Origin: Paenibacillus phoenicis
Lineage (GTDB): Bacteria; Bacillota; Bacilli; Paenibacillales; Paenibacillaceae
Reading direction: 5' to 3'
NCBI RefSeq assembly: GCF_034718895.1
Contig: NZ_JAYERP010000001.1
Coordinates: 806,001-870,000, forward strand
Length of the DNA stretch: 64,000 bases
A program made the position numbers and the translations under genes. Shown here in pieces: positions 31,475-40,821 of the stretch (the stretch's first letter is position 1; each line of letters begins with the position of its first letter). Under the pieces are notes generated by a model that ran no database searches, was not told the DNA's origin, and saw only the letters and a list, made by a program, of their open reading frames with translations.

Positions 31475-34400
31475 ATGAAACGTATGTTGCAGAGGCGAAT
31501 GGCCGGAGTGATTTGTCTCACCTTACTGGCGGCGTTGTTCTGGCCGGGGATGCCCATCGCCTCCTCGGCCGCAGATCCGGAGAAACTTCCGAAGGCGGAA
31601 GAGACTTCAAGCGAACCGGTTCAGTTTGTAAAAGACGAAGGGAGCATCGCGCTTGAATTCACGGACGTTAACGCTGCGGCTGGCTCATTCGAGGGAAAGG
31701 CGGATTACCTTGCCTTGTTCACCAGCGGGGCGACCGTAACCGATGCCGCGTATGAGCCTGTGTCGGAGGTACGGGTTGCGGAAGGGCAAGTGGCCGTCAC
31801 CGTTGATGCCGAAGGGATCGTGCAGGAAGTCGTTGGTCCCCTAGATGATCCTCCCACAACATGGGATGCGGAGCGAATGCTCCCGATTCCGGAAGGGGGA
31901 TACCTCGTGCTGGCTGGAGGGAAGAGCTCTTGGGACGAGTCGGCATATCGACCGGCGCTCTTTCAGGAGTATCACCTCGGGGATCAGGTGAAGCTGATGC
32001 GTGCGGGGGTGGAAGTGACCGCGGCGGATTTTATTCCGGCAACGCCTGATCCGGACCCGGAACCTGCTCCAGAGCCTCCACCTGCCGCCGAACCGGAACC
32101 TGAACCGGATCCCGATCCGGAGCCAGCGCTTCCCGAGCTCATGCTGTTAACGGAAGACCAGACGATCGTGGACATTCCTGTCATCGAAGTTGCCGGGTTT
32201 GTGGCGAATTATGATGAGCAGCTGGAGCTTGGCGTTACGGTAAATGGGGACCAGGTCGAGTTATCAGCGGATGGGGTTTTTCGTGAAAATGTGTATTTAA
32301 GTGCGGGAGCGAACGCAGTAACGGTCATCTTACTTCAGGCCGGGGAGGAATTGGAAAGGGAGATATTGACGATTATGTATGAGCCGTCGGAGAATCAGGA
32401 CTATATCGAAGTTGAAGCCGCACCCAAAGATATCTCCATCGACATTGATGGACCGCGGATCAAGATCGATTACGTGGATAAAGACGTGACTGGCGTGCCC
32501 AATATCGTTGCGTTGTTTACTAGAGATTACGGCGAATCGATCGAAATTCCACAGTTCAATGTGGCCGTACAGGTCGATGCTAACAACCGGGTTTTGCAGG
32601 TGATTAACCCTTCAATTAACGGTCAGCCTCCCGTATGGACCGGGCCGACCCTCCTTGAAATTCCGGAGGAAGGTTATGTGCTGATGGCGCAGGACGACAG
32701 TTATGCTGGCAATTACATCAAGCGTTTCCTCGCAGAAAATTTCAAAGCGGGAGACATCATCAAGCTTCGCAAGAACGGAGAAGTCGTATCCGTCCGGGAT
32801 CTGATGAGCGGGAATGGCCCGATCGCCCGTCTCAAGGTAAACAATCAGCGGATGTATACGGTGACGGAGGACCACACGATCCTGTCGGGGATCATCGAGA
32901 ATATCGACGATCCGGCGGCCATCCAGCTGCTGGTGAATGGGACTTCCGTTCCTTTTGAGGCGGATGGATCCTTTAGCTATTCTTACCCTTTAACGAAAGG
33001 CACCAACTATATCGAAATGAGGGTATTAAAAAACGAGATCGAGCAGGACCGTCGGGATCTGGCGGTGTTTGCCCGGGATCATCTTGCCTCGGACAAAGAA
33101 GTCATTTTATGGGTCGATCAGGCCTCCAATGCGAAAAAGTTTCAAACCAGCGAGCAGGTGCGCGCTTTTCTTCAAAAGGCCAAGGATAGCGGAGTCACCT
33201 CCATCGCCTTGGATGTGAAGGGCGTAGAAGGCTATGTCTCGTACAAGAAAAATGACTTGACCGGAAGGCCCTACGTCAGCGAACTTCAAGCTCCCGGAAG
33301 AGCAGGAGCCAATCCGGACTTGGATCTGCTGCAGGAATTCATCGATCATGGCCATGATTTAGGGTTGGAAATCCATGCGGTGGTTAACGTATTTGCCGAA
33401 GGGTCTATCGCCTATAACGAGTACGCCGTGCTGAATGATCACCTGGACTGGGAAGAGCGCGTGCACTACGCGGAAAACAACGGTGAAATCAAACGGCTGC
33501 GGGAAAGCGCGAAGCAGGGCTTGGTCGCCTTCGTCAATCCGGCAAACGATGAGGTGCGCGAGTTCGAGCTGAAGACTTTTGAAGAGATTCTCAAAAATTA
33601 TGACGTGGATGGCGTCGTACATGACCGTGGACGCTACGACAATGAAGGTGCAGATTTCAGCGAGGAAACGCGGGTCAAGTTTGAGCAGTTCTTGCTCCAG
33701 CGCGGCAAGCAGCTGAACGACTGGCCCAATGACATTTTTTATTATGAAAATAACGTCAGAGTGGATGGCCCGCTCATCCAAGATTGGTGGGAGTTCCGGT
33801 CAGGTGTGATCCAGAGCTTTTTTGGCGAAGTGAAGTCGCTGGTGGATTCCTACGAGGCTGGGTCGGGAAGAACGATCAAGGTGTCTTCCTACGTCGGTTC
33901 CTGGTATGAGACGTATTATCTCAACGGGGTGAACTGGGCGAGCAAAAATTTCCGTATCCATCCTTCCCTGGGCTTGCCGGTTGAGTCGATTTATACACCG
34001 GAGTATTACGATACCGGGTACATCGAATATCTAGATTTTCTGATGATTGGCGCTTATCAGACGACCAGTCAGGAGATTCAGAAGTACATTACCCTTGGGA
34101 ACATCGTGACGAATGGCGAGATTCCACTGTATGCAGGGATTGCCCTAAACAATGTACAGCTTCCAGCCGTTCAGCGGGAGGTGTTCCAGGCGGGCCTGAG
34201 AACGACAAACGGACTCATGCTGTTCGACGCTTCCCAAATTAACTGGGCGATTGCCAAGGCGTCGCTGGAGGACCGCGAATGGGTGAAGGATTACCAACTG
34301 GGCATGAGCTTGCCGGATCGTCCTGATACGTTCCTCGAAGGCCATTATTACAACGTGAACCGGGTGGAAGGTAACATTAATGTGCTGACGGACGCGTTTG

Positions 34401-36205
34401 GAACGACAACGGGAACAAATCATTTTGGCGTTGAGGTGGTTGTGGATGATACGGGCGTCGTCACCCGCGTGGCCAACCGCAATCAAGCGATCAATTGGAG
34501 TTGGGGAGCGCCGGAGGAGAATAACAGCGTCATTCCGCCAGGCGGCTTCGTCATCTCGACCATTGATCCATCGGGAGTTAGAACCAATCGGCAACTTGTG
34601 GCCAACGCTTATGAGGTTGGCGATCAGGTTCGTTCCGCCGTCTTAAGCGGCCTGATGGATGATGCGTTGCGAGAAACACGGGACAGCCATTATCCGTTGG
34701 AAGGCACGGTTGAGGTGCTTGGCCCAGGAATGCCTTCCGTGAAAGTAAATGGGGAGTCCGCGTCCGTTACCCCGACCGGAACTTTCTCAGCAAACGTCCC
34801 GTTATCGCCAGGGATCAATTTCGTCCAAGTGGATGTATATGTGGATGATCTGAAAACGAATAGCCAGACCGTGCAGATCATTCGCACATCCACCGGGGAT
34901 GGCGGCTCCAATCCTGGCCAGCCGGGATCGTCGGGCGGCAGCAGCAGCGGTACGACGCCAACCCAGCCGGTGAAGCCGGAGCGGCTGGACGTTGTGAAGA
35001 CTACGGCGGAGAATGGACAGCATCTCGTAGACGCTAAGGCCGAATTGTCGCGGATGCTTGAGGAGGTCAAAAGTCTTCAAACGAAACCGGCCCAATCGCA
35101 GCAGCTTCAATACAGCTTCACTGAATCCGCCGACGTCCTCACCCTGCACTTGCCAACCGCGGGATTGGAGGCAGCGGTGAAGGAGTTGCCAAATGGCGTT
35201 ATCCTGCTGGAGTCGCCGTTAGTAGGCAGGCTGGAGCTGCCGGTTCAGGCGTTAAGCGAGTCTCTGCAACTGCGGGGATCTGCGGACAGCTTGCAAATTC
35301 GCCTCAGTCTACCTGCGAAAGCGCAGGAAGAAGAGCTTTACCGCTTGTTGCCGGATCAGGCTGCACCGCTTGGATCGCTGCTGGAGGTGTCCTTCTTCTG
35401 GGAGCAAGACGACACCTTAACTGAACTGCCAGCCTTTAAGGGAGCCAATGCCAAGTTTACGGCTGCACCGCTGTCAGGTTCCGTCTCTGCCGGTACGACC
35501 ACCGTTCTTCTTCTGCAGCCTTCTTTGGGCAGCTACACGTTTGTGCCTGCGGTGATCAAGGAGGAAGGCGGTAAGGCCCAGATCACGTTCCGGTTGAAGG
35601 CAAGCGGCATTTATGCGGCGATCGCGCACCGGAAGACCTTTACGGATCTGAACGGCCACTGGGCGGCTGACGAGGTAGGGATGTTAGCCTCCAAAACGGT
35701 CATCCAAGGCACCTCCGATACGGAATTCAGTCCCAATGCACCGATTACGAGAGCCCAATTTACGGCGATGCTTGTCCGTGCCCTCGGTTTGACAAGACAG
35801 CAGCCGAATCCGAGCGGGGGCTTCACCGATGTAAACCCGGGTGCGTGGTATGCGAGTGCGGTATCGACGGCGTTAGAACACGGGTTAATTGAAGGTTTTG
35901 CCGGCGGAGAGTTCCGTCCGAACGAGCAAATTACGCGTCAACAGATGAGTGTGCTGCTGGTTCGTGCGTTGAAGCTGGCAGGAGCCGAGGTTCCTCTTGG
36001 AAACCCGAGTTCCACGCTGGCTGGATTCGAGGATCGCAGCCAAATTGGAGCTTGGGCTAAAGAAGCCGCAGCTATCGCCGTGGAATCGGGCTTAATGAAA
36101 GGGCGCGGGGATGGCGATTTTGCCCCCGAAGCATCGTCTACCCGTGCAGAAGCAGCGACGGTGCTTGCCCGAATGTTGCGGATGGCGGGGCTGATCAATC
36201 CGTAA
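31475..36205 (+). CDS. S-layer-anchored putative glycoside hydrolase (GHL10-like), 1576 aa
   Basis: A giant exported enzyme. The signal peptide (1-32) is followed by paired beta modules: A1 (about 45-190), an acidic Pro/Glu/Asp linker (about 190-225), B1 (to about 305), A2 (315-435) and B2 (450-535). The catalytic TIM barrel of the GHL10/PF02638 type (about 540-940) has ITSIALDVKGVEGYVSY-like and NYDVDGVVHDRGRYDNEG regions. A third A-B pair (950-1145), a Ser/Gly linker, a beta region and three SLH domains (from about 1386: FTDLNGHWAADEVGML, FTDVNPGAWYASAV, FEDRSQIGAWAKEA) follow. The SLH triplet ties it to the cell wall. It probably cuts polysaccharide for the transporter. Confidence 0.88.
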   Translation: MKRMLQRRMAGVICLTLLAALFWPGMPIASSAADPEKLPKAEETSSEPVQFVKDEGSIALEFTDVNAAAGSFEGKADYLALFTSGATVTDAAYEPVSEVRVAEGQVAVTVDAEGIVQEVVGPLDDPPTTWDAERMLPIPEGGYLVLAGGKSSWDESAYRPALFQEYHLGDQVKLMRAGVEVTAADFIPATPDPDPEPAPEPPPAAEPEPEPDPDPEPALPELMLLTEDQTIVDIPVIEVAGFVANYDEQLELGVTVNGDQVELSADGVFRENVYLSAGANAVTVILLQAGEELEREILTIMYEPSENQDYIEVEAAPKDISIDIDGPRIKIDYVDKDVTGVPNIVALFTRDYGESIEIPQFNVAVQVDANNRVLQVINPSINGQPPVWTGPTLLEIPEEGYVLMAQDDSYAGNYIKRFLAENFKAGDIIKLRKNGEVVSVRDLMSGNGPIARLKVNNQRMYTVTEDHTILSGIIENIDDPAAIQLLVNGTSVPFEADGSFSYSYPLTKGTNYIEMRVLKNEIEQDRRDLAVFARDHLASDKEVILWVDQASNAKKFQTSEQVRAFLQKAKDSGVTSIALDVKGVEGYVSYKKNDLTGRPYVSELQAPGRAGANPDLDLLQEFIDHGHDLGLEIHAVVNVFAEGSIAYNEYAVLNDHLDWEERVHYAENNGEIKRLRESAKQGLVAFVNPANDEVREFELKTFEEILKNYDVDGVVHDRGRYDNEGADFSEETRVKFEQFLLQRGKQLNDWPNDIFYYENNVRVDGPLIQDWWEFRSGVIQSFFGEVKSLVDSYEAGSGRTIKVSSYVGSWYETYYLNGVNWASKNFRIHPSLGLPVESIYTPEYYDTGYIEYLDFLMIGAYQTTSQEIQKYITLGNIVTNGEIPLYAGIALNNVQLPAVQREVFQAGLRTTNGLMLFDASQINWAIAKASLEDREWVKDYQLGMSLPDRPDTFLEGHYYNVNRVEGNINVLTDAFGTTTGTNHFGVEVVVDDTGVVTRVANRNQAINWSWGAPEENNSVIPPGGFVISTIDPSGVRTNRQLVANAYEVGDQVRSAVLSGLMDDALRETRDSHYPLEGTVEVLGPGMPSVKVNGESASVTPTGTFSANVPLSPGINFVQVDVYVDDLKTNSQTVQIIRTSTGDGGSNPGQPGSSGGSSSGTTPTQPVKPERLDVVKTTAENGQHLVDAKAELSRMLEEVKSLQTKPAQSQQLQYSFTESADVLTLHLPTAGLEAAVKELPNGVILLESPLVGRLELPVQALSESLQLRGSADSLQIRLSLPAKAQEEELYRLLPDQAAPLGSLLEVSFFWEQDDTLTELPAFKGANAKFTAAPLSGSVSAGTTTVLLLQPSLGSYTFVPAVIKEEGGKAQITFRLKASGIYAAIAHRKTFTDLNGHWAADEVGMLASKTVIQGTSDTEFSPNAPITRAQFTAMLVRALGLTRQQPNPSGGFTDVNPGAWYASAVSTALEHGLIEGFAGGEFRPNEQITRQQMSVLLVRALKLAGAEVPLGNPSSTLAGFEDRSQIGAWAKEAAAIAVESGLMKGRGDGDFAPEASSTRAEAATVLARMLRMAGLINP

Positions 36206-36216
36206 ATGGAACGCAA

Positions 36217-36263
36217 AATGCCAGCCTGCGGAAGGCTTCATCCGCTGGCTGGCATTCTTTTTT
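36217..36263. terminator. Bidirectional hairpin between convergent genes
   Basis: AATGCCAGC (36217-36225) pairs with GCTGGCATT (36247-36255), with an inner GCGGA/TCCGC stem, followed by CTTTTTTCC on the plus strand. It ends the S-layer hydrolase transcript and can act on the converging FAD oxidoreductase transcript. Confidence 0.85.
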
Positions 36264-36273
36264 CCTTGAAATA

Positions 36274-37851
36274 TCAAACTGGGCGCAGCTTGGGCCACTG
36301 TAATTCAACGCCTTGGCTGAGGAGGCGCTGTTGAAAGTCGGATAAGGTTTCATCATGATTGCGAACGTCCGTTGGGAAGAGGTTGCGATCCAAGCAGAAG
36401 CTGGCGCACATTCCTGCAGCTTCGCCGATGTTCCATTCCACGGGATGGAGCCGGTAACAGCCGTTGGTGATATGGGTGACCCCGATGTTTTTACCGGCTG
36501 CCAGCACGTTTTTGACCCGTTTCGGGATCAAGCTGCCCAGCGGAATTTGAAAGGGCAAGGAAGAGATATCAATGTACGGCCGGTTGCCCGTGCTCGGATG
36601 CAGATCGATGCGGTAACATCCGACCCCAACGGAATCCGGGAACCACTCGGCTGCACCGTCTGGACGGGAGGCCGTGGCGACATGCTGCTCCAGCACCGTA
36701 AACTCCGCTTGAATTCGTCTCGACTCGCGGATATACGGAGCCATCGCCAGCCCGTCCTCCGTTCCGACGACGTCGCGGCGCAGGCGCAAACCAGGGTAGC
36801 CTTGCCCGCCGTCCGGCCGAGGAGCTTCAGTCTGCAGCCAATACAACAGTGACAGGCTTAGCTGCTTAGCTTGATGGAGATGACGCGCGGCTTCCTCCTC
36901 CGGGACGTCGATAATGGAGCCGAGCCAATAGTCGTTCTGCGGCCAGTTGATCAGGGAGATCGGACGAAAGCCGAAGCGGCTGTCGAAATGGGTGGGATCG
37001 AGGATTTGCCGGTATTGAAACAGCGGGAACTTGCCTCCATAACCCGGAAAAACCTCATATTCAACCGGCTCGTTTGTGGCTGGCCTCACGCCGGTTAAGC
37101 TTAACAGCCGATCCGGCCAGAAGTCGGCTCGGTATTGCCTCCAGAATTCGTACATCTCAGGTTTGTCGATGAGATGTTCTTCCCCTTCTGCATAATCTAC
37201 GGCAAAGCAATACGTAAAGCTTTGGATGTCCTGCGGTGCGGGATCTCCATCGACCGCATGAGGCTCGCCGGTTTGTGCTTTCGATTCGGCCCCGGTTACA
37301 TATTCGATCCCTGCGAGCGGAAGCAAATCCCCAAGTTCGGTGGCATCGATAAAAAACGGCGCCTCCAGCACCAGTTCATCCCCGGTGTCAAGATGACGCA
37401 CCGTCACGCTGCGGACGGCATCTCCATCGGTTTCAGCTTGTTGGACTCGATAGCGGTGCAGAATCGTCAGCCCGCCGCTGTGAATGTACGGAGCCAGCAT
37501 CTGTTGCAGCACGGCCAGGCCAACGCGGGGATCATGACTAATCCGGCTGACGATACCGCCGCCGGGATTTAATTCGGGTAGGGTTCTGGCAGCCGGCGTT
37601 AACGGATAATGCTCTCGATAGTACTGGCGTACGCCTTCGCGGAATCTCCGGTAAGTTCTTGTACAACCAAAATGCTCAATCCAGGGGTGCTCATCCGGCG
37701 GTACGGCCTGACTGGTCAGCTGACCGCCGATCCAAAGCGTCTCCTCCGTCATCATGACGGTTTTGCCCGAAGCTGCCGCGGCCAGGGCTGCGGCGGTTCC
37801 TCCGGTGCCGCCCCCAAGGATGACGATATCCGCCTTCATTTCGCGTTTCAT
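36274..37851 (-). CDS. FAD-dependent oxidoreductase (FAD_oxidored type)
   Basis: A 525-residue flavoprotein. The FAD-binding motif is VILGGGTGGTAAALAAA near residues 10-26, and IGGQLTSQAVPPDEHPWIE carries the family's early signature; FFIDATELGDLLPLAG and AAGKNIGVTHITNG follow. No signal peptide is seen, so it acts in the cytoplasm. Related proteins occur in carbohydrate loci, where the oxidised substrate is usually unknown. AAAGGAG precedes the start by 10 bases. It is divergent from the two Gfo/Idh genes, with a shared 233-bp control region. Confidence 0.88.
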   Translation of the reverse strand: MKREMKADIVILGGGTGGTAAALAAAASGKTVMMTEETLWIGGQLTSQAVPPDEHPWIEHFGCTRTYRRFREGVRQYYREHYPLTPAARTLPELNPGGGIVSRISHDPRVGLAVLQQMLAPYIHSGGLTILHRYRVQQAETDGDAVRSVTVRHLDTGDELVLEAPFFIDATELGDLLPLAGIEYVTGAESKAQTGEPHAVDGDPAPQDIQSFTYCFAVDYAEGEEHLIDKPEMYEFWRQYRADFWPDRLLSLTGVRPATNEPVEYEVFPGYGGKFPLFQYRQILDPTHFDSRFGFRPISLINWPQNDYWLGSIIDVPEEEAARHLHQAKQLSLSLLYWLQTEAPRPDGGQGYPGLRLRRDVVGTEDGLAMAPYIRESRRIQAEFTVLEQHVATASRPDGAAEWFPDSVGVGCYRIDLHPSTGNRPYIDISSLPFQIPLGSLIPKRVKNVLAAGKNIGVTHITNGCYRLHPVEWNIGEAAGMCASFCLDRNLFPTDVRNHDETLSDFQQRLLSQGVELQWPKLRPV

Positions 37852-37878
37852 CGCTTCAATTCTCCTTTTGTTTTGAGA

Positions 37879-37890
37879 TTAAACGTTTGA
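37879..37890. promoter_or_regulatory. Possible LacI-type half-symmetric operator
   Basis: TTAAACGTTTGA, with the 8-bp palindrome AAACGTTT at its core, lies 28 bp upstream of the FAD oxidoreductase start in the divergent control region. Central ACGT palindromes of this kind are common LacI-family sites. The evidence is one short site only. Confidence 0.3.
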
Positions 37891-38084
37891 CGACAGGTTG
37901 CCCGTGATTGCATTCATTGTAGATGGTTGGGCAGGAGAACGGTACGGGAAGCGGGTGACCTTTTATGGTAATTTGATGTGGTTTCGCCTTCCGGCTTATT
38001 CCAATTTGCTTCTGATCTGGTATGCTAGGAATCATCATAGACTTATCTTGATCCGACGATTTCACGTTAGCAGGAGGGAAGCTG

Positions 38085-39146
38085 ATGAACAAAATCACCA
38101 TTGCCGTGATTGGCTGCGGCACGATTGCAAACCACGCCCACATCCCGTCTTACCTGAATCACAAGCATGTAGAAATCAAGTATTTCTGTGACATCCTGAA
38201 GGAACGTGCAGAGGCGGCTGTCACCAAATACGAATGCGGCCAGGCGATCACGGATTACCGGCAGATTGTTGAAGATCCGGAGGTGGATGCCGTATCCATC
38301 TGTACGCCAAATGCTTCGCACGCTACGATCGCCATTGATTGCCTGCGTGCGGGCAAGCATGTCCTGTGCGAGAAACCGGCAGCGCGGACTTACGAAGAAG
38401 CTCTGGAAATGCAGAAGGTTCAGCATGAGACGGGCAAAGTGTTGAATATCGGGGTGGTTAACCGGTACAACGAAAGCGTCAACCGCATCAAACAAATGAT
38501 TCAAAACGGCGAGCTTGGCGAGTTGTATCATGTGTACGCCAGCTTCCGCGCACACCGATCGATTCCGGGCTTAGGCGGGGCTTTTACAACGAAGGCGATC
38601 GCCGGCGGCGGCGCGCTGATCGACTGGGGCGTTCATTTTATCGACATCGTCATGTACTGTGCGGGCGATCCCAAGCCAAAGACCGTCACCGGTCAAGCCT
38701 ACTCCAAACTGGGGAAAGATATGGAAAACTATACGTATCTCAAAATGTGGGCAGGACCGCCGGACTATAACGGCACCTATGATGTCGACGACTTCGTAAC
38801 CGCGCTGATCCGCACCGAAGGCCCGACGATCTCCTTGAACGGAGCTTGGGCGCAGAACATCGGAGTCGAGGAGATGTTTATCGACTTCCTGGGCGACAAG
38901 GGTGGCATTCGATTGAACTACGGCGGGGACTTTACCTTCTATACGGCGAAAGACGGTGCTTTGACCGAGACGACGCCAAAATTTATCTCTGGCAATATGT
39001 ATCAGCAGGAAATCGACGGGTTCCTGGAGTGCATCCAAACGGGGGAGAAGCAGCCTTCGCATATCGACACCGTCATCCTGTCCTCCCGCATCATTCAGGC
39101 GATTTATGACTCGTCCGACAAAGGGGAGGAAATCGCGCTCTCATGA
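38085..39146 (+). CDS. Gfo/Idh/MocA-family oxidoreductase
   Basis: A 353-residue NAD(P)-dependent dehydrogenase. The Rossmann motif is AVIGCGTIANHAH, the signature HVLCEKPAARTYEEAL contains the catalytic Lys, and GGGALIDWGVHFIDIVMY lies in the substrate domain. AGGAGGG lies 7 bases before ATG 38085. It overlaps the next gene by four bases (ATGA). The pair probably oxidises or epimerises a sugar released by the enzymes nearby. Confidence 0.92.
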   Translation: MNKITIAVIGCGTIANHAHIPSYLNHKHVEIKYFCDILKERAEAAVTKYECGQAITDYRQIVEDPEVDAVSICTPNASHATIAIDCLRAGKHVLCEKPAARTYEEALEMQKVQHETGKVLNIGVVNRYNESVNRIKQMIQNGELGELYHVYASFRAHRSIPGLGGAFTTKAIAGGGALIDWGVHFIDIVMYCAGDPKPKTVTGQAYSKLGKDMENYTYLKMWAGPPDYNGTYDVDDFVTALIRTEGPTISLNGAWAQNIGVEEMFIDFLGDKGGIRLNYGGDFTFYTAKDGALTETTPKFISGNMYQQEIDGFLECIQTGEKQPSHIDTVILSSRIIQAIYDSSDKGEEIALS

Positions 39147-39985
39147 AAAAAATCGGGTTTATCGACCTGCACCTCGACCAGTTCCATGCCAACAAATATC
39201 CCGGGTGGATCGAGCAGGCTTCCGATGGCGCCATGAAGGTAACGTATGCTTATGGGAAAAGAGACAAGGAGAACGGACTCACAAACGAGGCGTGGTGCAA
39301 GGAGCACGGCATCGAATTACTGCCGTCCATTCAAGACGTCGTGGAGCGGAGCGATTACTTGATCGTGTTATCTCCCGACAATCCGGAGTTCCATGAGGAA
39401 TTGTCGCAGCTTCCGTTGCAGTCGGGCAAGCCGACCTACATCGATAAGACGTTTGCTCCGGACCGGGAGACGGCGGTACGCCTCTTCGACCTGGCCGCGC
39501 AGCACGGAACGCCGATGTATTCGACGTCTGCCCTCCGTTTTGCCAGCGAATATGCGGAGATTGACAAGGCAGGGATTCAAACGATTTGCAGCTGGGGGCC
39601 CGGCGCATTCGACAACTATTCGATTCATCAAATCGAGCCGATCATCCGTCTGATGGGGGCCGATCCCAAGTGCGTCATGTACACCGGAACGCCGGATTCC
39701 CCCGCGCTTCTCATCGACTTCGGGGAAGGCCGCCAAGCATCGATCCACCATTTGGGGGACAATTGTCCTTTTACCCTTGGCATCAAATACGATAATGGAA
39801 CCTTTAAGCAAGCCACGGCGGCCTCCAATTTCTTTGATCCGTTTATCCGGAACCTGGTGACCTTCTTTGAAACCGGCGAGCCCGCAGTTGACCCGGCCGA
39901 AACTGTAGCCGTGATCACCGTAATCGAGTACGGATTGAAGGCGGCGGAAACACCAGGGATATGGTTGGATTTGCCATCCTCCTAA
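39143..39985 (+). CDS. Gfo/Idh-like Rossmann protein (divergent partner)
   Basis: A 280-residue protein with a Gfo/Idh-like plan but lacking the standard glycine loop. It starts IGFIDLHLDQFHANKYPGW, and the equivalent of the EKP signature is PTYIDKTFAPDRETAVRLFD. FDNYSIHQIEPIIRLMG lies in the second domain. Short forms like this are often encoded next to a full Gfo/Idh enzyme. Whether it binds NAD is unclear because the GxGxxG motif is not visible. It is translationally coupled to the preceding dehydrogenase and is followed by a terminator. Confidence 0.75.
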   Translation: MKKIGFIDLHLDQFHANKYPGWIEQASDGAMKVTYAYGKRDKENGLTNEAWCKEHGIELLPSIQDVVERSDYLIVLSPDNPEFHEELSQLPLQSGKPTYIDKTFAPDRETAVRLFDLAAQHGTPMYSTSALRFASEYAEIDKAGIQTICSWGPGAFDNYSIHQIEPIIRLMGADPKCVMYTGTPDSPALLIDFGEGRQASIHHLGDNCPFTLGIKYDNGTFKQATAASNFFDPFIRNLVTFFETGEPAVDPAETVAVITVIEYGLKAAETPGIWLDLPSS

Positions 39986-40003
39986 TCATAATTGATTGAC
40001 ACG

Positions 40004-40032
40004 ACCCACCTTCGCCTGAAGGTGGGTTTTTA
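40004..40032 (+). terminator. Strong rho-independent terminator
   Basis: ACCCACCTTC (40004-40013) and GAAGGTGGGT (40018-40027) form a perfect 10-bp stem with a GCCT loop, followed by TTTTTAG. It ends the Gfo/Idh pair. The following gap to 40191 has TATAAT at 40075-40080 as a possible -10 for the acetyltransferase, without a clear -35. Confidence 0.92.
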
Positions 40033-40191
40033 GATGATTGAATCAGAGGCTAGTGATCTTCCGAGATAAGAATGTATAATGATGGAAGCGTTCAATCCCA
40101 AAGCTCACTTGCGGGAGGAACTATGAGGAAAACTTGCAGTACCAAGATTTCGGAATCATAGATTGAGGTATAAGAAAAGTGAGGATTATCT

Positions 40192-40737
40192 ATGAAAAAT
40201 GAAATCACCACGAAACGCATGACGCTTAAAATCATCGATGACACCTATACGGATCAGGTCTTGGCGTTTGTCGTTCGGAATAAAGACTTCCTTAAGGCGT
40301 GGGAACCGCTAAGGACGGAAGATTTCTACACTTACTCCGTTCAACAGGAAATCCTGCGGGACGAAGCCGAGAAGATGGAGCAAGGTTTGCTCCGGAAATT
40401 CTGGCTATTCCAAGATGGCCGGATTATAGGTTCGGTGGCGCTCAGCAATATTGTCAGAGGGGCGTTCCAGTCCTGCCACATGGGGTATCGAATCGATGAG
40501 CAGGAGCAAGGAAAGGGACTGATGACGGAAGCCGTCGAGGCGGTGGTTGGCCATGCGTTCCGCGAGTTGCACTTGCATCGGATTGAGGCAAACATCATGC
40601 CAAGAAATCACGCATCGCTTCGCGTGGTGCAGAAGTTAGGTTTTCAAAATGAAGGAATCTCGAAAAAGTACCTGCAAATTAACGGGAAGTGGGAAGATCA
40701 TATTCATATGGTTCTGCTCAATGAGGAGATGGAGTAA
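40192..40737 (+). CDS. RimJ/RimL-type GNAT acetyltransferase
   Basis: A 181-residue N-acetyltransferase. It has MTLKIIDDTYTDQVLAFVVR at the start, the CHMGYRIDEQEQGKGLMTEA acetyl-CoA motif, and HLHRIEANIMPRNHASLRVV followed by KLGFQNEG. All are typical of RimJ (ribosomal protein S5 alanine) and similar enzymes. It is a stand-alone gene between two terminators. The substrate is not known. Confidence 0.92.
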   Translation: MKNEITTKRMTLKIIDDTYTDQVLAFVVRNKDFLKAWEPLRTEDFYTYSVQQEILRDEAEKMEQGLLRKFWLFQDGRIIGSVALSNIVRGAFQSCHMGYRIDEQEQGKGLMTEAVEAVVGHAFRELHLHRIEANIMPRNHASLRVVQKLGFQNEGISKKYLQINGKWEDHIHMVLLNEEME

Positions 40738-40762
40738 TTAAACCCCATGCCCGCGCAGCTAA

Positions 40763-40806
40763 AAAAGCCCTGTCCTAAGCGATTTCACCGCCGGGACAAG
40801 GCTTTT
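40763..40806. terminator. Bidirectional terminator
   Basis: AAAAGCC and TGTCC pair with GGACA and GGCTTTT around a 17-base loop, with one mismatch. A-run on one side and T-run on the other allow termination from both the acetyltransferase and the converging glutamate racemase gene. Confidence 0.8.
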
Positions 40807-40821
40807 ATACGTTACCGCGCA

